Positions 39,009-58,261 of a stretch of 64,000 nucleotides of DNA are shown piece by piece. The notes under the pieces were generated by a model. The model did not search any database. It saw nothing but the letters and a program-made list of their open reading frames with translations, and had not been told where the DNA came from. The translations under genes were made by a program, and so were the position numbers. Numbering within the stretch: position 1 is the stretch's first letter; each line of letters starts with the position of its first letter. The stretch is taken from contig NZ_CP039253.1 in the NCBI RefSeq assembly GCF_004795915.1, positions 4,429,501-4,493,500 on the forward strand, in the 5' to 3' direction. This DNA comes from Rhodococcus sp. PAMC28707 (lineage in GTDB: Bacteria > Actinomycetota > Actinomycetes > Mycobacteriales > Mycobacteriaceae).

Positions 39009-41933
39009 GTGGCGGATCGCCTGATAGTGCGGGGTGCGCGTGAACACAACCTGCGAGGGGTCGACATCGATCTGCCTCGGGACAGCCTCATCGTCTTCAC
39101 AGGGCTCTCGGGTTCAGGCAAATCCTCGCTCGCCTTCGACACGATCTTCGCCGAAGGTCAGCGCCGTTATGTCGAGTCGCTGTCCGCGTATGCGCGCCAG
39201 TTTCTGGGACAGATGGACAAGCCGGACGTCGACTTCATCGAGGGATTGTCGCCCGCTGTCTCCATCGATCAGAAGTCGACCAACCGGAATCCGCGGTCGA
39301 CTGTGGGCACCATCACCGAGGTATACGACTATCTCCGTCTGCTCTTCGCTCGTGCTGGAACGGCCCACTGCCCGGTCTGTGGCGAGAGGATCGCCCGGCA
39401 GACCCCTCAGCAGATCGTCGATCAGGTGTTGGCGATGGAAGAGGGGATCAAGTTCCAAGTCCTTGCACCGGTCGTTCGTACCCGTAAGGGTGAGTTCGTA
39501 GATTTGTTCGATTCCCTCAATACCCAGGGTTATTCGCGTATTCGTGTCGACGGGGTGGTCCACCAACTCAATGATCCTCCGAAGCTGAAAAAGCAGGAGA
39601 AGCACGACATCGAGGTCGTGGTCGACCGCCTCACTGTCAAGGCCGGCTCCAAACAGCGTCTGACGGACTCCGTCGAGACCGCACTACGTCTCGCCGACGG
39701 CATCGTGGTCCTCGACTTCGTCGACCGTGAAGAGGATGCCCCTGACCGCGAACGTCGATTCTCCGAAAAGCTCGCATGTCCCAACGCGCACCCACTCTCG
39801 ATCGACGATCTGGAGCCACGGTCCTTCTCGTTCAACTCCCCGTACGGCGCGTGTTCCGAGTGTCTCGGTCTCGGCGTGCGCAAGGAAGTAGACCCCGAGT
39901 TGGTCGTTCCTGATCCTGATCTCTCGCTTGCAGGCGGTGCGATCGCCCCGTGGTCGATGGGCCAGACATCGGAGTACTTCGGCCGTCTGCTGTCCGGGCT
40001 GGCCGACGCCATGGAATTTGACCTCGACGCGCCGTGGAGCAAACTGCCCGCCAAGGTCAAGCGTGCAGTTCTCGAGGGCAGCGAGCATCAGGTTCACGTC
40101 AAGTACAAGAACCGCTACGGTCGCACCCGCTCGTACTATGCGGAGTTCGAAGGCGTCATGCCTTTCTTGCATCGCAGGCTCGAGCAAACTGAGTCCGAAC
40201 AGATGAAGGAACGCTACGACGGCTACATGCGCGACGTTCCCTGCCCTGCCTGCGGAGGAGACCGGCTGCGTCCGGAGATTCTGTCGGTCACGATCGAAGC
40301 GGGCGATTTCGGTGCGAAGTCGATCGCTGATGTCTGCAAACTATCCATCTCCGAAACCGCAGACTTCTTGAACAGCCTCACGCTGGGTTCCAAAGAGGAA
40401 GCCATCGCCGGTCAGGTGCTTCGAGAGGTTCAAGCGCGACTAGGCTTCCTTCTCGACGTCGGCCTCGAATATTTGTCACTTTCGCGCCCTGCTGGCTCGC
40501 TTTCCGGCGGGGAAGCTCAGCGCATCAGGCTCGCCACACAAATAGGATCCGGACTCGTCGGAGTGCTGTACGTGCTCGACGAGCCGTCGATCGGGTTGCA
40601 CCAGCGCGACAACCGTCGGCTCATCGACACGCTGACCAGACTCCGCGATCTGGGCAACACTCTGATCGTCGTCGAACACGACGAGGACACAATTCGAACC
40701 GCAGACTGGGTGGTCGACATCGGACCGCTCGCCGGTGAACACGGCGGCCGCGTCGTACACAGCGGTTCCTACGAGGATCTACTTACCTCGGAAGAGTCGC
40801 TGACAGGCGCATATCTGTCGGGGCGTTTACAGATTCCACTGCCGGATGCGCGACGGGTTGTCGACAAGAAGCGTCAGGTAACCGTCGTGGGTGCTCGGGA
40901 GCACAATCTGCGCGGCATCGACGTCAGCTTCCCCCTCGGAGTGCTGACTGCGGTGACCGGAGTGTCAGGTTCGGGTAAGTCGACGCTGGTCAATGACATT
41001 TTGGCGACCGTCATGGCCAACAAGCTCAACGGGGCGCGGCAGGTGCCCGGCCGTCACACCCGCATCAACGGCTTGGACCAACTCGACAAGCTGGTTCGCG
41101 TCGATCAGTCACCGATCGGGCGTACGCCGAGGTCGAACGCAGCCACGTACACCGGCGTGTTCGACAAGGTTCGCACTCTGTTTGCGTCCACCACCGAGGC
41201 GAAGGTTCGCGGCTATCAGCCCGGTAGGTTCTCGTTCAACGTGAAGGGCGGTCGGTGCGAGGCGTGCTCCGGCGATGGAACCTTGAAGATCGAGATGAAC
41301 TTTCTTCCCGATGTGTACGTACCTTGTGAAGTGTGCGAAGGCGCTCGCTACAACCGTGAGACGCTCGAGGTCCACTACAAGGGGAAGACGATCGCGCAGG
41401 TCCTCGATATGCCCATCGAGGAGGCAGCGGACTTCTTCGAGGCCATCACTTCCATCCACCGGTATCTCAAGACGCTCGTCGAGGTCGGCCTCGGATACGT
41501 CCGACTCGGCCAGCCCGCCACGACGCTGTCCGGCGGCGAGGCGCAGCGCGTGAAGCTCGCTGCCGAACTTCAGAAGCGGTCGACCGGACGGACCGTCTAC
41601 ATTCTCGACGAACCGACCACCGGCCTGCATTTCGAGGATATTCGGAAGCTGCTCGGTGTGGTCAACGGTCTCGTCGACAAGGGCAACACCGTCATCGTCA
41701 TCGAGCACAATCTCGACGTCATCAAGGTGTCCGACTGGGTGATCGATATGGGACCAGAAGGCGGGAATGGCGGTGGAATGGTTGTGGCAGAAGGAAATCC
41801 AGAGGAAGTAGCTGCAGTTCCAGAGAGCTATACCGGAAAATTCCTGCAGGAGGCGTTGTCCCGTGAACCCGCGCCGGAGCCGAAGAAGGCGCCGGTCAAA
41901 AAGCGCCGACCACGAAAGGCCGCTTCGGTCTGA
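39009..41933 (+). CDS. uvrA: UvrABC excinuclease subunit A
   Basis: The 974-residue damage-recognition ATPase has two ABC modules, each with G-L-S-G-S-G-K-S or G-V-S-G-S-G-K-S and L-S-G-G-E-A-Q-R, and zinc-binding cysteines (C-P-V-C, C-S-E-C, C-P-A-C, and C-E-A-C-S-G-D-G with C-E-V-C). It finds lesions together with UvrB, encoded 12 kb away. GTG 39009 was chosen because AGGGAAG lies 5 bases upstream and because [10 protein letters not shown] is the usual N-terminus; the extended frame from 38895 overlaps the opposite-strand gene. The last 20 residues are basic. Confidence 0.97.
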   Translation: MADRLIVRGAREHNLRGVDIDLPRDSLIVFTGLSGSGKSSLAFDTIFAEGQRRYVESLSAYARQFLGQMDKPDVDFIEGLSPAVSIDQKSTNRNPRSTVGTITEVYDYLRLLFARAGTAHCPVCGERIARQTPQQIVDQVLAMEEGIKFQVLAPVVRTRKGEFVDLFDSLNTQGYSRIRVDGVVHQLNDPPKLKKQEKHDIEVVVDRLTVKAGSKQRLTDSVETALRLADGIVVLDFVDREEDAPDRERRFSEKLACPNAHPLSIDDLEPRSFSFNSPYGACSECLGLGVRKEVDPELVVPDPDLSLAGGAIAPWSMGQTSEYFGRLLSGLADAMEFDLDAPWSKLPAKVKRAVLEGSEHQVHVKYKNRYGRTRSYYAEFEGVMPFLHRRLEQTESEQMKERYDGYMRDVPCPACGGDRLRPEILSVTIEAGDFGAKSIADVCKLSISETADFLNSLTLGSKEEAIAGQVLREVQARLGFLLDVGLEYLSLSRPAGSLSGGEAQRIRLATQIGSGLVGVLYVLDEPSIGLHQRDNRRLIDTLTRLRDLGNTLIVVEHDEDTIRTADWVVDIGPLAGEHGGRVVHSGSYEDLLTSEESLTGAYLSGRLQIPLPDARRVVDKKRQVTVVGAREHNLRGIDVSFPLGVLTAVTGVSGSGKSTLVNDILATVMANKLNGARQVPGRHTRINGLDQLDKLVRVDQSPIGRTPRSNAATYTGVFDKVRTLFASTTEAKVRGYQPGRFSFNVKGGRCEACSGDGTLKIEMNFLPDVYVPCEVCEGARYNRETLEVHYKGKTIAQVLDMPIEEAADFFEAITSIHRYLKTLVEVGLGYVRLGQPATTLSGGEAQRVKLAAELQKRSTGRTVYILDEPTTGLHFEDIRKLLGVVNGLVDKGNTVIVIEHNLDVIKVSDWVIDMGPEGGNGGGMVVAEGNPEEVAAVPESYTGKFLQEALSREPAPEPKKAPVKKRRPRKAASV

Positions 41934-42003
41934 CCATCCTCATGGATGTCCAGCCGAAGCGAGCCGAAGGTGGCCGGCGAGTGAAAAAGGCGCAGGAAGC
42001 GGA

Positions 42004-42366
42004 TCAGTACACCGGGCCGGTGTACTTCTCTCCGGGGCCTTTGCCTGGCTCGTCGGGATGCGCGGACGCTTCGCGGAATGCTTTCTGCAGCGCCTGAAGC
42101 CCTTCGCGGATCGGTCCGGCATGTGGCCCGAGGTACTCGACCGACGCCGTGACGAGCCCAGCGAGCGCGGTGATGACTCGTCGCGCCTCGTCGAGATCGA
42201 GATAGGGGCTTTCCGACGGGTCCGGCTCGGACAGGCCGAGCTTCTCGGCTGCGGAGCTCATGAGCATCACGGCGGCGCGGCTGATTACTTCGACAGCGGG
42301 AACGTCTGCGAGTTCGCGGACTTCGGGTTCGCGGCTTTCATTGGCAGGTTCGGGAATGCTCGTCAT
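42004..42366 (-). CDS. DUF1844 domain protein
   Basis: The 120-residue protein has a short polar N-terminus, then L-A-D-V-P-A-V-E-V-I-S-R-A-A-V-M-L-M-S-S-A-A-E and D-L-D-E-A-R-R-V-I-T-A-L-A-G-L, the DUF1844 helical bundle. Such genes lie next to infC or uvrA in many actinobacteria. The function is unknown. ATG 42366 (MTSIPEP) is the family start; the frame is open further upstream but without conserved sequence. It ends 70 bases after uvrA on the opposite strand. Confidence 0.85.
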   Translation of the reverse strand: MTSIPEPANESREPEVRELADVPAVEVISRAAVMLMSSAAEKLGLSEPDPSESPYLDLDEARRVITALAGLVTASVEYLGPHAGPIREGLQALQKAFREASAHPDEPGKGPGEKYTGPVY

Positions 42367-42709
42367 GTTCACGAGGATGGCACGGCGGCACGAGCCACTG
42401 ACATCAGGTGTACCCGCGGCAATGCCCACACCGCTTGAATGTCCAGTCATACGATCAGATCGCTCGAGCGCGCCATTGATGCTGTCGGCTTGTTCCCACT
42501 GGCGTCGATTTCTCGAAACCCTGTCCGGCTGGTACTGTTCCTCATCGACCGTCTTCGGCGTGTCCTTTCTTGCGAAAGCGCACTGTACGGAGGCAGCAAG
42601 TGGAGCCCGACTCCCACCGGTACCCAGTGTTTCAAGCTGGTTCCGGTCCGGTCGCCCGCAGTAGCAGAGATGCCACTCGGGCTTCCTCTTCGGAGGAGAC
42701 GATATTGCG

Positions 42710-42787
42710 ATGTATGCGGTATTTGTCGATCGGTCGACATCGGGCCCTGCACCAGCGTATTGCTGGAGCAGGGTTTTTTCGTTGTAG
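42710..42787 (+). CDS. Possible 25-codon leader peptide of the infC operon
   Basis: ATG 42710 opens a 25-codon frame starting M-Y-A-V-F-V-D-R and containing A-Y-C-W-S. Its TAG (42785) lies just beyond the terminator T run, so a translating ribosome would pass through the hairpin and block its folding. A GGAGGAGAC stretch lies about 10-13 bases upstream, which is a little far. This is a candidate only; a second ATG in another frame (42714) is equally open. Confidence 0.25.
   Translation: MYAVFVDRSTSGPAPAYCWSRVFSL
42745..42779 (+). terminator. Attenuator in the infC leader
   Basis: CCCTGC-A-CCAGC and GCTGG-A-GCAGGG form an 11-base-pair stem with one internal A-A pair and a 5-base loop, directly followed by TTTTTT. 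It is a complete intrinsic terminator about 112 bases before the infC start and must be read through for expression of infC, rpmI and rplT. Confidence 0.8.
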
Positions 42788-42891
42788 GAGACAGAGTTCT
42801 CCGGCAATGAGTGTCGAAGGACCCGGGCAGGCGGGCTGTGCCAATGGCGGGCGGTCGGCTAGACCCCTCACCGCACTACCTAGGAGGCCCC

Positions 42892-43563
42892 ATCAGCACT
42901 GAGACTCGCATCAACGATCGCATTCGTGTTCCCGAGGTTCGTTTAGTCGGACCTGGCGGTGAACAGGTTGGCATCGTGCGTGTTGAAGATGCACTCCGCT
43001 TGGCTCTCGAAGCCGATCTCGATCTCGTAGAAGTGGCTCCCGACGCTCGTCCGCCGGTCTGCAAGATCATGGACTACGGGAAGTTCAAGTACGAGGCAGC
43101 GCAGAAGGCGCGCGAATCGCGCAAGAACCAGACCCTCACCGTGATCAAGGAGCAGAAGCTTCGCCCGAAGATCGACGCCCACGACTACGAGACCAAGAAG
43201 CGCAACGTTGTTCGCTTCCTCGAAGCCGGGTCGAAGGTCAAGGTCACCATCATGTTCCGCGGACGTGAGCAGTCTCGTCCGGAGCTCGGATTCCGTCTGC
43301 TGCAGCGGCTGGGTGCAGACGTTGCAGATCTTGGCTTCGTCGAGACCTCTGCCAAGCAGGACGGTCGCAACATGACGATGGTATTGGCCCCACACAAGGG
43401 TGCCAAGACTCGCGTCAAGGCACAGGAAAGTGCGGCGGCTCCGCCCGCTCAGCGTGCTCCTGCTCCGGAACCGACTACCTCGGCTTCGGCTGCTCCGGCA
43501 CCCGCCGCTGCAGAGCCGGCTCCGACAGATGCTCCGGCAGCAGCAACGCCGCCGAGCAACTAG
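42892..43563 (+). CDS. infC: Translation initiation factor IF-3
   Basis: Start codon is ATC at 42892: it lies five bases after TAGGAGG and gives the usual N-terminus (M)[16 protein letters not shown]; there is no ATG, GTG or TTG nearby that fits. Unusual start codons are typical of infC and let IF-3 repress itself. The 223-residue product has the N-domain ([10 protein letters not shown]), the lysine-rich linker and the C-domain ([15 protein letters not shown]), then an Ala/Pro-rich tail of about 50 residues. It is first gene of infC-rpmI-rplT. Confidence 0.95.
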   Translation: MSTETRINDRIRVPEVRLVGPGGEQVGIVRVEDALRLALEADLDLVEVAPDARPPVCKIMDYGKFKYEAAQKARESRKNQTLTVIKEQKLRPKIDAHDYETKKRNVVRFLEAGSKVKVTIMFRGREQSRPELGFRLLQRLGADVADLGFVETSAKQDGRNMTMVLAPHKGAKTRVKAQESAAAPPAQRAPAPEPTTSASAAPAPAAAEPAPTDAPAAATPPSN

Positions 43564-43597
43564 AGACTGCGCTACCGAACCGAGTACGACCCGTAAG

Positions 43598-43628
43598 ACG
43601 TCCATGCCGACGCTATCGGCATGGACGT
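43598..43628 (+). repeat. 13-base perfect inverted repeat between infC and rpmI
   Basis: ACGTCCATGCCGA and its complement enclose CGCTA. There is no T run, so it is not a standard terminator. It may be an RNA processing signal or a binding site for L20, which controls this operon in other bacteria. Confidence 0.6.
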
Positions 43629-43668
43629 GCCGAGCAAGACCGAAGAGCAACACAGAACTGAGGACTCC

Positions 43669-43863
43669 ATGCCCAAGCAGAAGACTCACAGTGGCGCCAA
43701 GAAGCGATTCAAGGTGTCCGGCAGCGGCAAGATCATGCGCCAGAAGGCTGGTCGTCGCCACTTGCTGGAGCACAAGTCCAGCAGGAGAACCCGTCGTCTC
43801 GACGGCGTCGCAGTTGTGACCAAGGCCGACGTGCCGCGGATGAAGCGCCTGCTCGGCATCTGA
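43669..43863 (+). CDS. rpmI: 50S ribosomal protein L35
   Basis: The 64-residue basic protein has the L35 pattern: [14 protein letters not shown], then R-R-T-R-R-L-D-G and the terminal R-M-K-R-L-L. ATG 43669 is the normal family start; a further upstream ATG at 43621 would add 16 non-conserved residues. It follows infC after 105 bases containing an inverted repeat. Confidence 0.96.
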   Translation: MPKQKTHSGAKKRFKVSGSGKIMRQKAGRRHLLEHKSSRRTRRLDGVAVVTKADVPRMKRLLGI

Positions 43864-43951
43864 TCTGGACTTCATAGTCGACCGTCGTGGTCGGCGCCAT
43901 CCCATTACCATTCGGGGTTTCTAGAAGCCCCCAGATCGACAGGATTTACCA

Positions 43952-44341
43952 GTGGCACGCGTAAAACGGGCGGTCAACGCCCAGAAGAAGCGCCGTTCGA
44001 TTCTCGAGGCATCCAAGGGATACCGCGGACAGCGCTCACGTCTGTACACCAAGGCCAAGGAGCAGCAGCTCCACTCGCTCACCTATGCATACCGTGACCG
44101 CAAGGCACGCAAGGGTGACTTCCGTCGGCTGTGGATCACGCGTATCAACGCAGCAGCTCGCGCCAACGACATCACGTACAACCGCTTGATCCAGGGCCTG
44201 AGGCTCGGGGGCGTCGAGGTCGACCGCAAGATCCTCGCCGAGCTCGCTGTGTCGGATGCACCGGCTTTCGCCGGCCTGGTGGCCATCGCCAAGGCTGCAT
44301 TGCCTGCCGACGTCAACGCTCCTGCTGGAGAAGCAGCCTGA
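43952..44341 (+). CDS. rplT: 50S ribosomal protein L20
   Basis: The 129-residue protein starts at GTG 43952 ([15 protein letters not shown]) and is the standard L20: [26 protein letters not shown]20 assembles early on 23S rRNA and autoregulates its operon in several bacteria. The last gene of the infC-rpmI-rplT unit. Confidence 0.97.
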   Translation: MARVKRAVNAQKKRRSILEASKGYRGQRSRLYTKAKEQQLHSLTYAYRDRKARKGDFRRLWITRINAAARANDITYNRLIQGLRLGGVEVDRKILAELAVSDAPAFAGLVAIAKAALPADVNAPAGEAA

Positions 44342-44385
44342 GCAAGCTGACGCACGACGATCTAGATCCTGAACGGCCCGTGGAC

Positions 44386-45186
44386 ATGCTCACCGAGCGG
44401 ACTCCACGGGTCGTTTCGGCTGTGAAGCTGTTGCGTGCGTCGGAGCGTCGCAAGTCGGGGCTGTTTCTGGCCGAAGGAACCAACTCGGTGACCGAGGCAC
44501 TCGGTGCGGGTGTCGTCCGAGAGTTGTTCTATGCGGAGGATTCCGCCGATCGCAACGGCAGCGTTCTCGATGCGGCCCGCAGCGCGGGAATTCGAACACA
44601 TGCCATCAGCGCGCGAGCGGCAAAGGGTCTTTCCGACACGGTGACACCGCCTGGGATCGTCGCGGTCTGTCGACTCGTGGATGTGGCGCTCGGGGATGCC
44701 CTCGGAGTCGATCCGGCGTTGATCGCTGTTCCGGTGGAGGTATCTGAGCCGGGTAACGCGGGCACGGTCATCCGGGTCGCCGACGCTGTCGGTGCCGATG
44801 CGGTCGTGCTGCTGGGGGATTCGGTGGATCCGCACAACGGCAAGTGTGTACGAGCGTCGGCGGGGAGTCTTTTTCACTTGCCGATCGCTCGCGAACGTTC
44901 GGTCGAACAGGCGCTCGATGCGCTGCGGGCGAGCGGAGTGAAAATTCTTGCCACCGCTGCCGATGGTGAGATCGATCTAGATGATGCCGACGAGCTGCTG
45001 AGTGGTCCGACGGCGTGGTTGTTCGGCAACGAAGCACACGGATTGGACGCGGCTGTGGCGGCTTCGGCCGATCATCGCGTCAGGATTCCCATTCATGGTC
45101 GTGCCGAGAGCTTGAACCTCGCAACAGCGGCAGCTATCTGCTTGTACTCGAGTGCCCGCGCTCAGCGCAGGTCCCGCAATAATTGA
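44386..45186 (+). CDS. TrmH/SpoU family RNA 2'-O-methyltransferase
   Basis: The 266-residue protein has an L30e-like N-terminal substrate-binding part and a SPOUT domain with N-A-G-T-V-I-R, L-L-G-D-S-V-D-P, W-L-F-G-N-E-A-H-G-L and I-P-I-H-G-R-A-E-S-L-N-L-A-T-A, which form the deep knot that binds S-adenosylmethionine. It probably methylates a ribose in rRNA. Position next to rplT and pheS matches mycobacterial Rv1644 (from memory). ATG 44386 is the likely start; GTG 44380 is also possible. Confidence 0.87.
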   Translation: MLTERTPRVVSAVKLLRASERRKSGLFLAEGTNSVTEALGAGVVRELFYAEDSADRNGSVLDAARSAGIRTHAISARAAKGLSDTVTPPGIVAVCRLVDVALGDALGVDPALIAVPVEVSEPGNAGTVIRVADAVGADAVVLLGDSVDPHNGKCVRASAGSLFHLPIARERSVEQALDALRASGVKILATAADGEIDLDDADELLSGPTAWLFGNEAHGLDAAVAASADHRVRIPIHGRAESLNLATAAAICLYSSARAQRRSRNN

Positions 45187-45201
45187 CTCGACCTTCTCGC
45201 T

Positions 45202-46329
<1,128 letters not shown>

Positions 46330-46402
46330 CGGACGCAACGTTTCTTTACCGACTGCCCGCGAGGCACCACCGTTTTCGACACGCAGAAAGAGCTGAGCAG
46401 AC

Positions 46403-48889
46403 GTGCGAGTTCCACAATCCTGGTTGACCGAGGTTCTACAGCGCACGGCGCCGGAGTGGAAAGTGACGCCGGAAGAACTCGACGAGGGATTCGTTCGGGT
46501 CGGCTTCGAGGTCGAGGAGCTCGATTCGCTCGATAAGGTCACCGGGCCCCTGGTCGTCGGTAGTATCACGTCGATCACCGAGTTGACGGAGTTCAAGAAG
46601 CCGATTCGGTTCTGTTCGGTGGACGTCGGCGCAGACGAACCGCAGGAGATCGTGTGCGGGGCTCGTAACTTCGCCGAGGGTGATCTGATTGTCGCCGCGC
46701 TGCCCGGCAGTGTGCTTCCGGGTGGATTCGCCATTGCTGCTCGTGAGACGTACGGCAAGACGTCGAACGGCATGATCTGCTCGACGCTGGAGCTCGGTCT
46801 CGGCCGCGATCATGCTGGCATTCTGGTCCTGCCCGATGGGACTGCGACGCCCGGCGACGATGCCAAAGTGGTTCTCGGTCTGGATGATTCGGTCATCGAG
46901 CTCAACGTGACGCCGGACCGCGGATACGCGTTCTCGGTGCGTGGTCTCGCGCGCGAGCTTGCGAGTAGCTTCGATCTCGAATTCGCCGATCCGGCCAGTG
47001 GCCCGGTGCAGAACAACGAAGGCGAAGCGTGGCCTGCGACGGTCGAGAACGAGTCGAACGTCGCCCGGTTCGCGTTGCGGAAGGTCAGTGGAATCGATCC
47101 GGCTGCGGTCACACCGTGGTGGATACAGCGTCGTCTGCTTCTCGCGGGCGTCCGACCGATTTCGGCGGCGGTCGATGTGACGAATTACGTTCTGCACGAG
47201 CTGGGGCAGCCTCTGCACGCATTCGACGCTGCAAAGTTGTCGGGTGACATCGTCGTCCGTCGTGCAACGGCCGGGGAGAAGCTCACTACGCTCGACGACG
47301 TCGAGCGGACTCTGGACGCAGAGGATGTCGTCATCGCAGACGATTCCGGCGCGATTTCGCTGGCCGGCGTCATGGGTGGGGCATCGACCGAGGTCGGGGC
47401 CGACACCGTAGATGTGATTCTCGAAGCTGCCTCGTTCGATCCCTTGGCGGTCTTTCGGACCGGTAGACGTCACAAATTGGTGAGCGAGGCCAGTAAGCGT
47501 TTCGAGCGCACGGTGGACTCCGCGCTGCCCGTCGCGGCGCTCGATCGTGCCGCTCAGCTGCTCGTGGACATCGCCGGTGGCCGAATCGAACCACTGCTGA
47601 CCGATGTCGGATCGGCAGTGGTATTCCCCGCCGTTCGGATGGATATCGACCTACCCGACCGCATCGCCGGGGTGGCGTATCCGAACGGCGTCGCAGCGCG
47701 GAGACTCACCCAGGTCGGGTGTGAGGTCGAGGTCGGTGTCAGCGAGTCGGGTCACGGTGAACTCGTCGTGACGCCGCCGACCTGGCGACCGGATCTGCAG
47801 CAACCCGCAGACCTCGTCGAGGAAGTTCTGCGACTGGAGGGTCTGGAGAAGATTCCCTCCGTACTGCCCTCAGCACCCGCGGGCCGAGGACTGACCCCCA
47901 AACAGAAGCGGAAGCGCGCAGTCGGCAAGTCGCTTGCCTTCGCCGGTTACATCGAGGTATTGCCGACAGTGTTCCTTCCGACCGGGGTCTTCGATACGTG
48001 GGGCCTTCCAGCGGATGATGCACGTCGACGAACGACGACGGTGCTCAACCCGTTGGAAGCCGATCGGCCGGAGCTGGCGTCGACCATTCTTCCCGGCTTG
48101 CTCGAGATTCTCGCGCGCAACGTCGCTCGTGGTCAGCGTGATGTGTTGCTGTTCGGAATAGCGCAGGTCGTCCTGCCCGGTGACGACACCGTCACGGTGG
48201 AGCCCATTGCCGTCGATACTCGTCCCTCGGACTCGGAGATCGCTCACCTTCGTGGGTCGCTGCCGGATCAGCCCGTTCATGTGGGTGCGGTCCTCACCGG
48301 CCACAGTGTGCCGGCTGGACCTTGGGGGCCGGGCCGACCGGTGGAGGCGTCGGATGCTTTCGCCGCGGCGAGAACCGTAGCGACTGCGGCGGGTGTCGAG
48401 ATCGAGCTGAGGGCGGCGCAGAAGTTGCCGTGGCATCCGGGGCGGTGCGCGGAGTTGGTTGTCGAGGGCGTCGTGGTGGGTTATGCGGGGGAGTTGCACC
48501 CGGCGGTGCTCGAGCAGGCTCAATTGCCGGCGCGTACGTGTGCTGTCGAGTTGAATCTGGATGCACTCCCGATCGTCGAGTCTTTCCCGGCGCCGGTCGT
48601 CTCTCCGTACCCGGCCGTGATGCAGGATGTCGCCGTAGTTGTCGCCGACACGGTTCCAGCTTCCGAGGTGGAGTCGGCGTTGAAGTCCGGCGCGGGTGAA
48701 TTACTCGAGAGCATTCGGCTTTTCGACGTCTACGAAGGCGAGCAGGTAGGCGAGGGGCTGAAGTCTCTGGCTTTTGCGCTCGTCTTCCGTGGTGCGAACG
48801 GAACGTTGACCGAGGCGCAGGCATCGGCGGCTCGCGATGCGGCAGTAGCTGCAGCGGGAGAAGCAGTAGGAGCGCGCTGGCGGAGCTGA
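46403..48889 (+). CDS. pheT: Phenylalanyl-tRNA synthetase beta subunit
   Basis: The 828-residue protein begins at GTG 46403 with M-R-V-P-Q-S-W-L, then a tRNA-binding OB domain (residues 40-150: L-V-V-G-S-I, C-G-A-R-N-F), the editing B3/B4 region, B5 and the catalytic-like core, and the C-terminal anticodon-binding ferredoxin fold ([12 protein letters not shown]). It forms the alpha2-beta2 enzyme with PheS. A weak GAGCAGAC site precedes it. Confidence 0.97.
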   Translation: MRVPQSWLTEVLQRTAPEWKVTPEELDEGFVRVGFEVEELDSLDKVTGPLVVGSITSITELTEFKKPIRFCSVDVGADEPQEIVCGARNFAEGDLIVAALPGSVLPGGFAIAARETYGKTSNGMICSTLELGLGRDHAGILVLPDGTATPGDDAKVVLGLDDSVIELNVTPDRGYAFSVRGLARELASSFDLEFADPASGPVQNNEGEAWPATVENESNVARFALRKVSGIDPAAVTPWWIQRRLLLAGVRPISAAVDVTNYVLHELGQPLHAFDAAKLSGDIVVRRATAGEKLTTLDDVERTLDAEDVVIADDSGAISLAGVMGGASTEVGADTVDVILEAASFDPLAVFRTGRRHKLVSEASKRFERTVDSALPVAALDRAAQLLVDIAGGRIEPLLTDVGSAVVFPAVRMDIDLPDRIAGVAYPNGVAARRLTQVGCEVEVGVSESGHGELVVTPPTWRPDLQQPADLVEEVLRLEGLEKIPSVLPSAPAGRGLTPKQKRKRAVGKSLAFAGYIEVLPTVFLPTGVFDTWGLPADDARRRTTTVLNPLEADRPELASTILPGLLEILARNVARGQRDVLLFGIAQVVLPGDDTVTVEPIAVDTRPSDSEIAHLRGSLPDQPVHVGAVLTGHSVPAGPWGPGRPVEASDAFAAARTVATAAGVEIELRAAQKLPWHPGRCAELVVEGVVVGYAGELHPAVLEQAQLPARTCAVELNLDALPIVESFPAPVVSPYPAVMQDVAVVVADTVPASEVESALKSGAGELLESIRLFDVYEGEQVGEGLKSLAFALVFRGANGTLTEAQASAARDAAVAAAGEAVGARWRS

Positions 48890-48950
48890 TACATCCGTTG
48901 TCGTTCTTCCGTAGCGTGGGGGCACGGACTCGAGGGGCAGAGGAGGAATC

Positions 48951-49484
48951 ATGGGCACTGGTAGCGCAGAAGATCGATCCGATGTTGAGGTGTTGCTGGA
49001 GGTGCTCGCTTCGGTTGGCGGCCGTCCGGCTCTCGCGCCGGTCCATGCCGCTGCATCGGCGTTGCTGGCGGAAATAGATACGGCCGGTAGTGGAGTGGAG
49101 CCTGGCAGAGTTCTGCCTGGCGATGTTCCGTCTGGCGATGTTCCGGGGTTTACGCGGCCCCGAATCGACCAGCCGCTCGGTGACCCTCCGTTGGGCATTC
49201 TGGATGCAGAAGTTGTCGGTGACAGCGGCGTCGCTCAGTCGATCGGAGGCGTGAACACCGGTTATTCGGCCCATGAGTCGCCGACTGAATACAGCGAAGG
49301 GGGTGTTCCCACATGGGACAGTGTTCGGGACAAGGTCGAGCTTCGGACGGGTACGGCGCTGGGCGCCGAGGAACTCGATCACCTCAGCCCGGCTGGTCGT
49401 ACGCTGGATGAGCAGTGGAACGAACGCCAGGCCTCGGGGCGAAAGAAGCTCGAAGAGATCCGACGGTCGATGAAAGACAGTTGA
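48951..49484 (+). CDS. Hypothetical protein, largely disordered (177 aa)
   Basis: The 177-residue protein starts at ATG 48951 behind AGAGGAGGAAT, a strong ribosome site. The N-terminal 45 residues are helical (V-E-V-L-L-E-V-L-A-S-V), the middle is Gly/Pro/Asp-rich with a P-G-D-V-P-S-G-D-V-P repeat, and the C-terminal 45 residues are a charged helix (L-D-E-Q-W-N-E-R-Q). I do not recognise a family. It lies between pheT and argC, where mycobacteria carry unrelated accessory genes, so it is probably lineage specific. Confidence 0.68.
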   Translation: MGTGSAEDRSDVEVLLEVLASVGGRPALAPVHAAASALLAEIDTAGSGVEPGRVLPGDVPSGDVPGFTRPRIDQPLGDPPLGILDAEVVGDSGVAQSIGGVNTGYSAHESPTEYSEGGVPTWDSVRDKVELRTGTALGAEELDHLSPAGRTLDEQWNERQASGRKKLEEIRRSMKDS

Positions 49485-49502
49485 GCCGATAGTCGCCCCA
49501 AC

Positions 49503-51829
<2,327 letters not shown>

Positions 51830-51833
<4 letters not shown>

Positions 51834-52734
51834 CCGCGTCGGGTTTGTCGGCTACGCAGAAAGCGCACACGCTTGCGGGTGCGCTGCCGTGGCTGCAGAA
51901 GTTTCACGACAAGATCATCGTGGTCAAGTACGGCGGCAATGCCATGATCGACGACGATCTCAAGCGTGCGTTCGCCGCGGACATGGTTTTTCTGCGGACC
52001 ATCGGCATCCATCCTGTCGTCGTGCACGGCGGCGGACCACAGATAACTGCGATGCTGTCGCGCTTGGGCATGACCGGCGAATTCCGTGGAGGATTCCGCG
52101 TCACCACCCCGGAGGTCATGGATGTCGTGCGGATGGTGCTGTTCGGCCAGGTAGGTCGTGAGCTCGTCGGTCTGATCAACAGTCACGGCCCCTACGCCGT
52201 GGGAATCTCCGGGGAGGATGCGCATCTTTTCACCGCGTCGAAGCGCTCGGTCATGGTCGACGGCGTCGAGACCGACATCGGCCTCGTCGGTGACGTCACC
52301 TCGGTCAACCCGGATGCGGTGCTCGATCTCATCGCCGCGGGTCGGATTCCGGTGGTCTCCACCATCGCACCCGATGCCGACGGCGTCGTGCACAACATCA
52401 ATGCCGACACTGCTGCGGCGGCGCTTGCGGAAGCAATCGGGGCCGAGAAATTGGTCGTCCTCACCGATGTCGAAGGGCTGTACACCGATTGGCCGGATCG
52501 TTCGTCCTTGACTTCGAAGATCGATGTCGACGCATTGTCGGCGCTTCTGCCGTCCCTCGACGCGGGCATGGTGCCCAAGATGGAAGCCTGCCTACGCGCA
52601 GTTCTGGGTGGTGTTCCGTCGGCACACGTCATCGACGGCCGAGTGCCGCACTCGGTTCTCGTCGAACTCTTCACGGGCGAAGGAATCGGCACGATGGTCC
52701 ATCCCGCCCAACAAGCAGAAAAGGTAAACCAGCT

Positions 52735-52738
<4 letters not shown>
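51830..52738 (+). CDS. argB: Acetylglutamate kinase
   Basis: The 302-residue amino-acid kinase has [17 protein letters not shown], and [12 protein letters not shown]. It phosphorylates N-acetylglutamate and is the usual point of arginine feedback; the N-terminal helix ([16 protein letters not shown]) is that of arginine-sensitive hexameric enzymes. GTG 51830 overlaps the argJ stop by 4 bases. Confidence 0.96.
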
Positions 52739-55438
<2,700 letters not shown>

Positions 55439-55496
55439 CAGTCCCGCCGACGGCAAAACCGAGAATTATCCACAGCTACAAAGGAGCGCATACATC

Positions 55497-58138
<2,642 letters not shown>

Positions 58139-58261
58139 GACGCAAAACAGTCATGTTCGCCTGATTTCGGACGGGCGTATGGCAAGCTTGCGGAAGCGTG
58201 GCAAGTGGGCGGTCGGAGTCCATATCCCGAAATGCAGGGGATCGAACCGGGAGTTGTAGTT

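Larger units (their letters stand above)
42367..42891 (+). other. Untranslated leader region of the infC operon
   Basis: This 525-base gap separates the divergent DUF1844 gene and infC. It contains the infC promoter (not precisely located), an attenuator hairpin at 42745-42779, a possible leader reading frame at 42710-42787, and the Shine-Dalgarno TAGGAGG 42881-42887. No conserved protein is encoded here. The length suggests that the operon is controlled through its leader RNA. Confidence 0.6.

Noticed and set aside
42811..42891. An ATG at 42811 gives infC a 27-residue N-terminal extension.
   Set aside because: The extension is not part of the IF-3 fold and crosses the Shine-Dalgarno TAGGAGG; ATC 42892 behind that site gives the conserved N-terminus.
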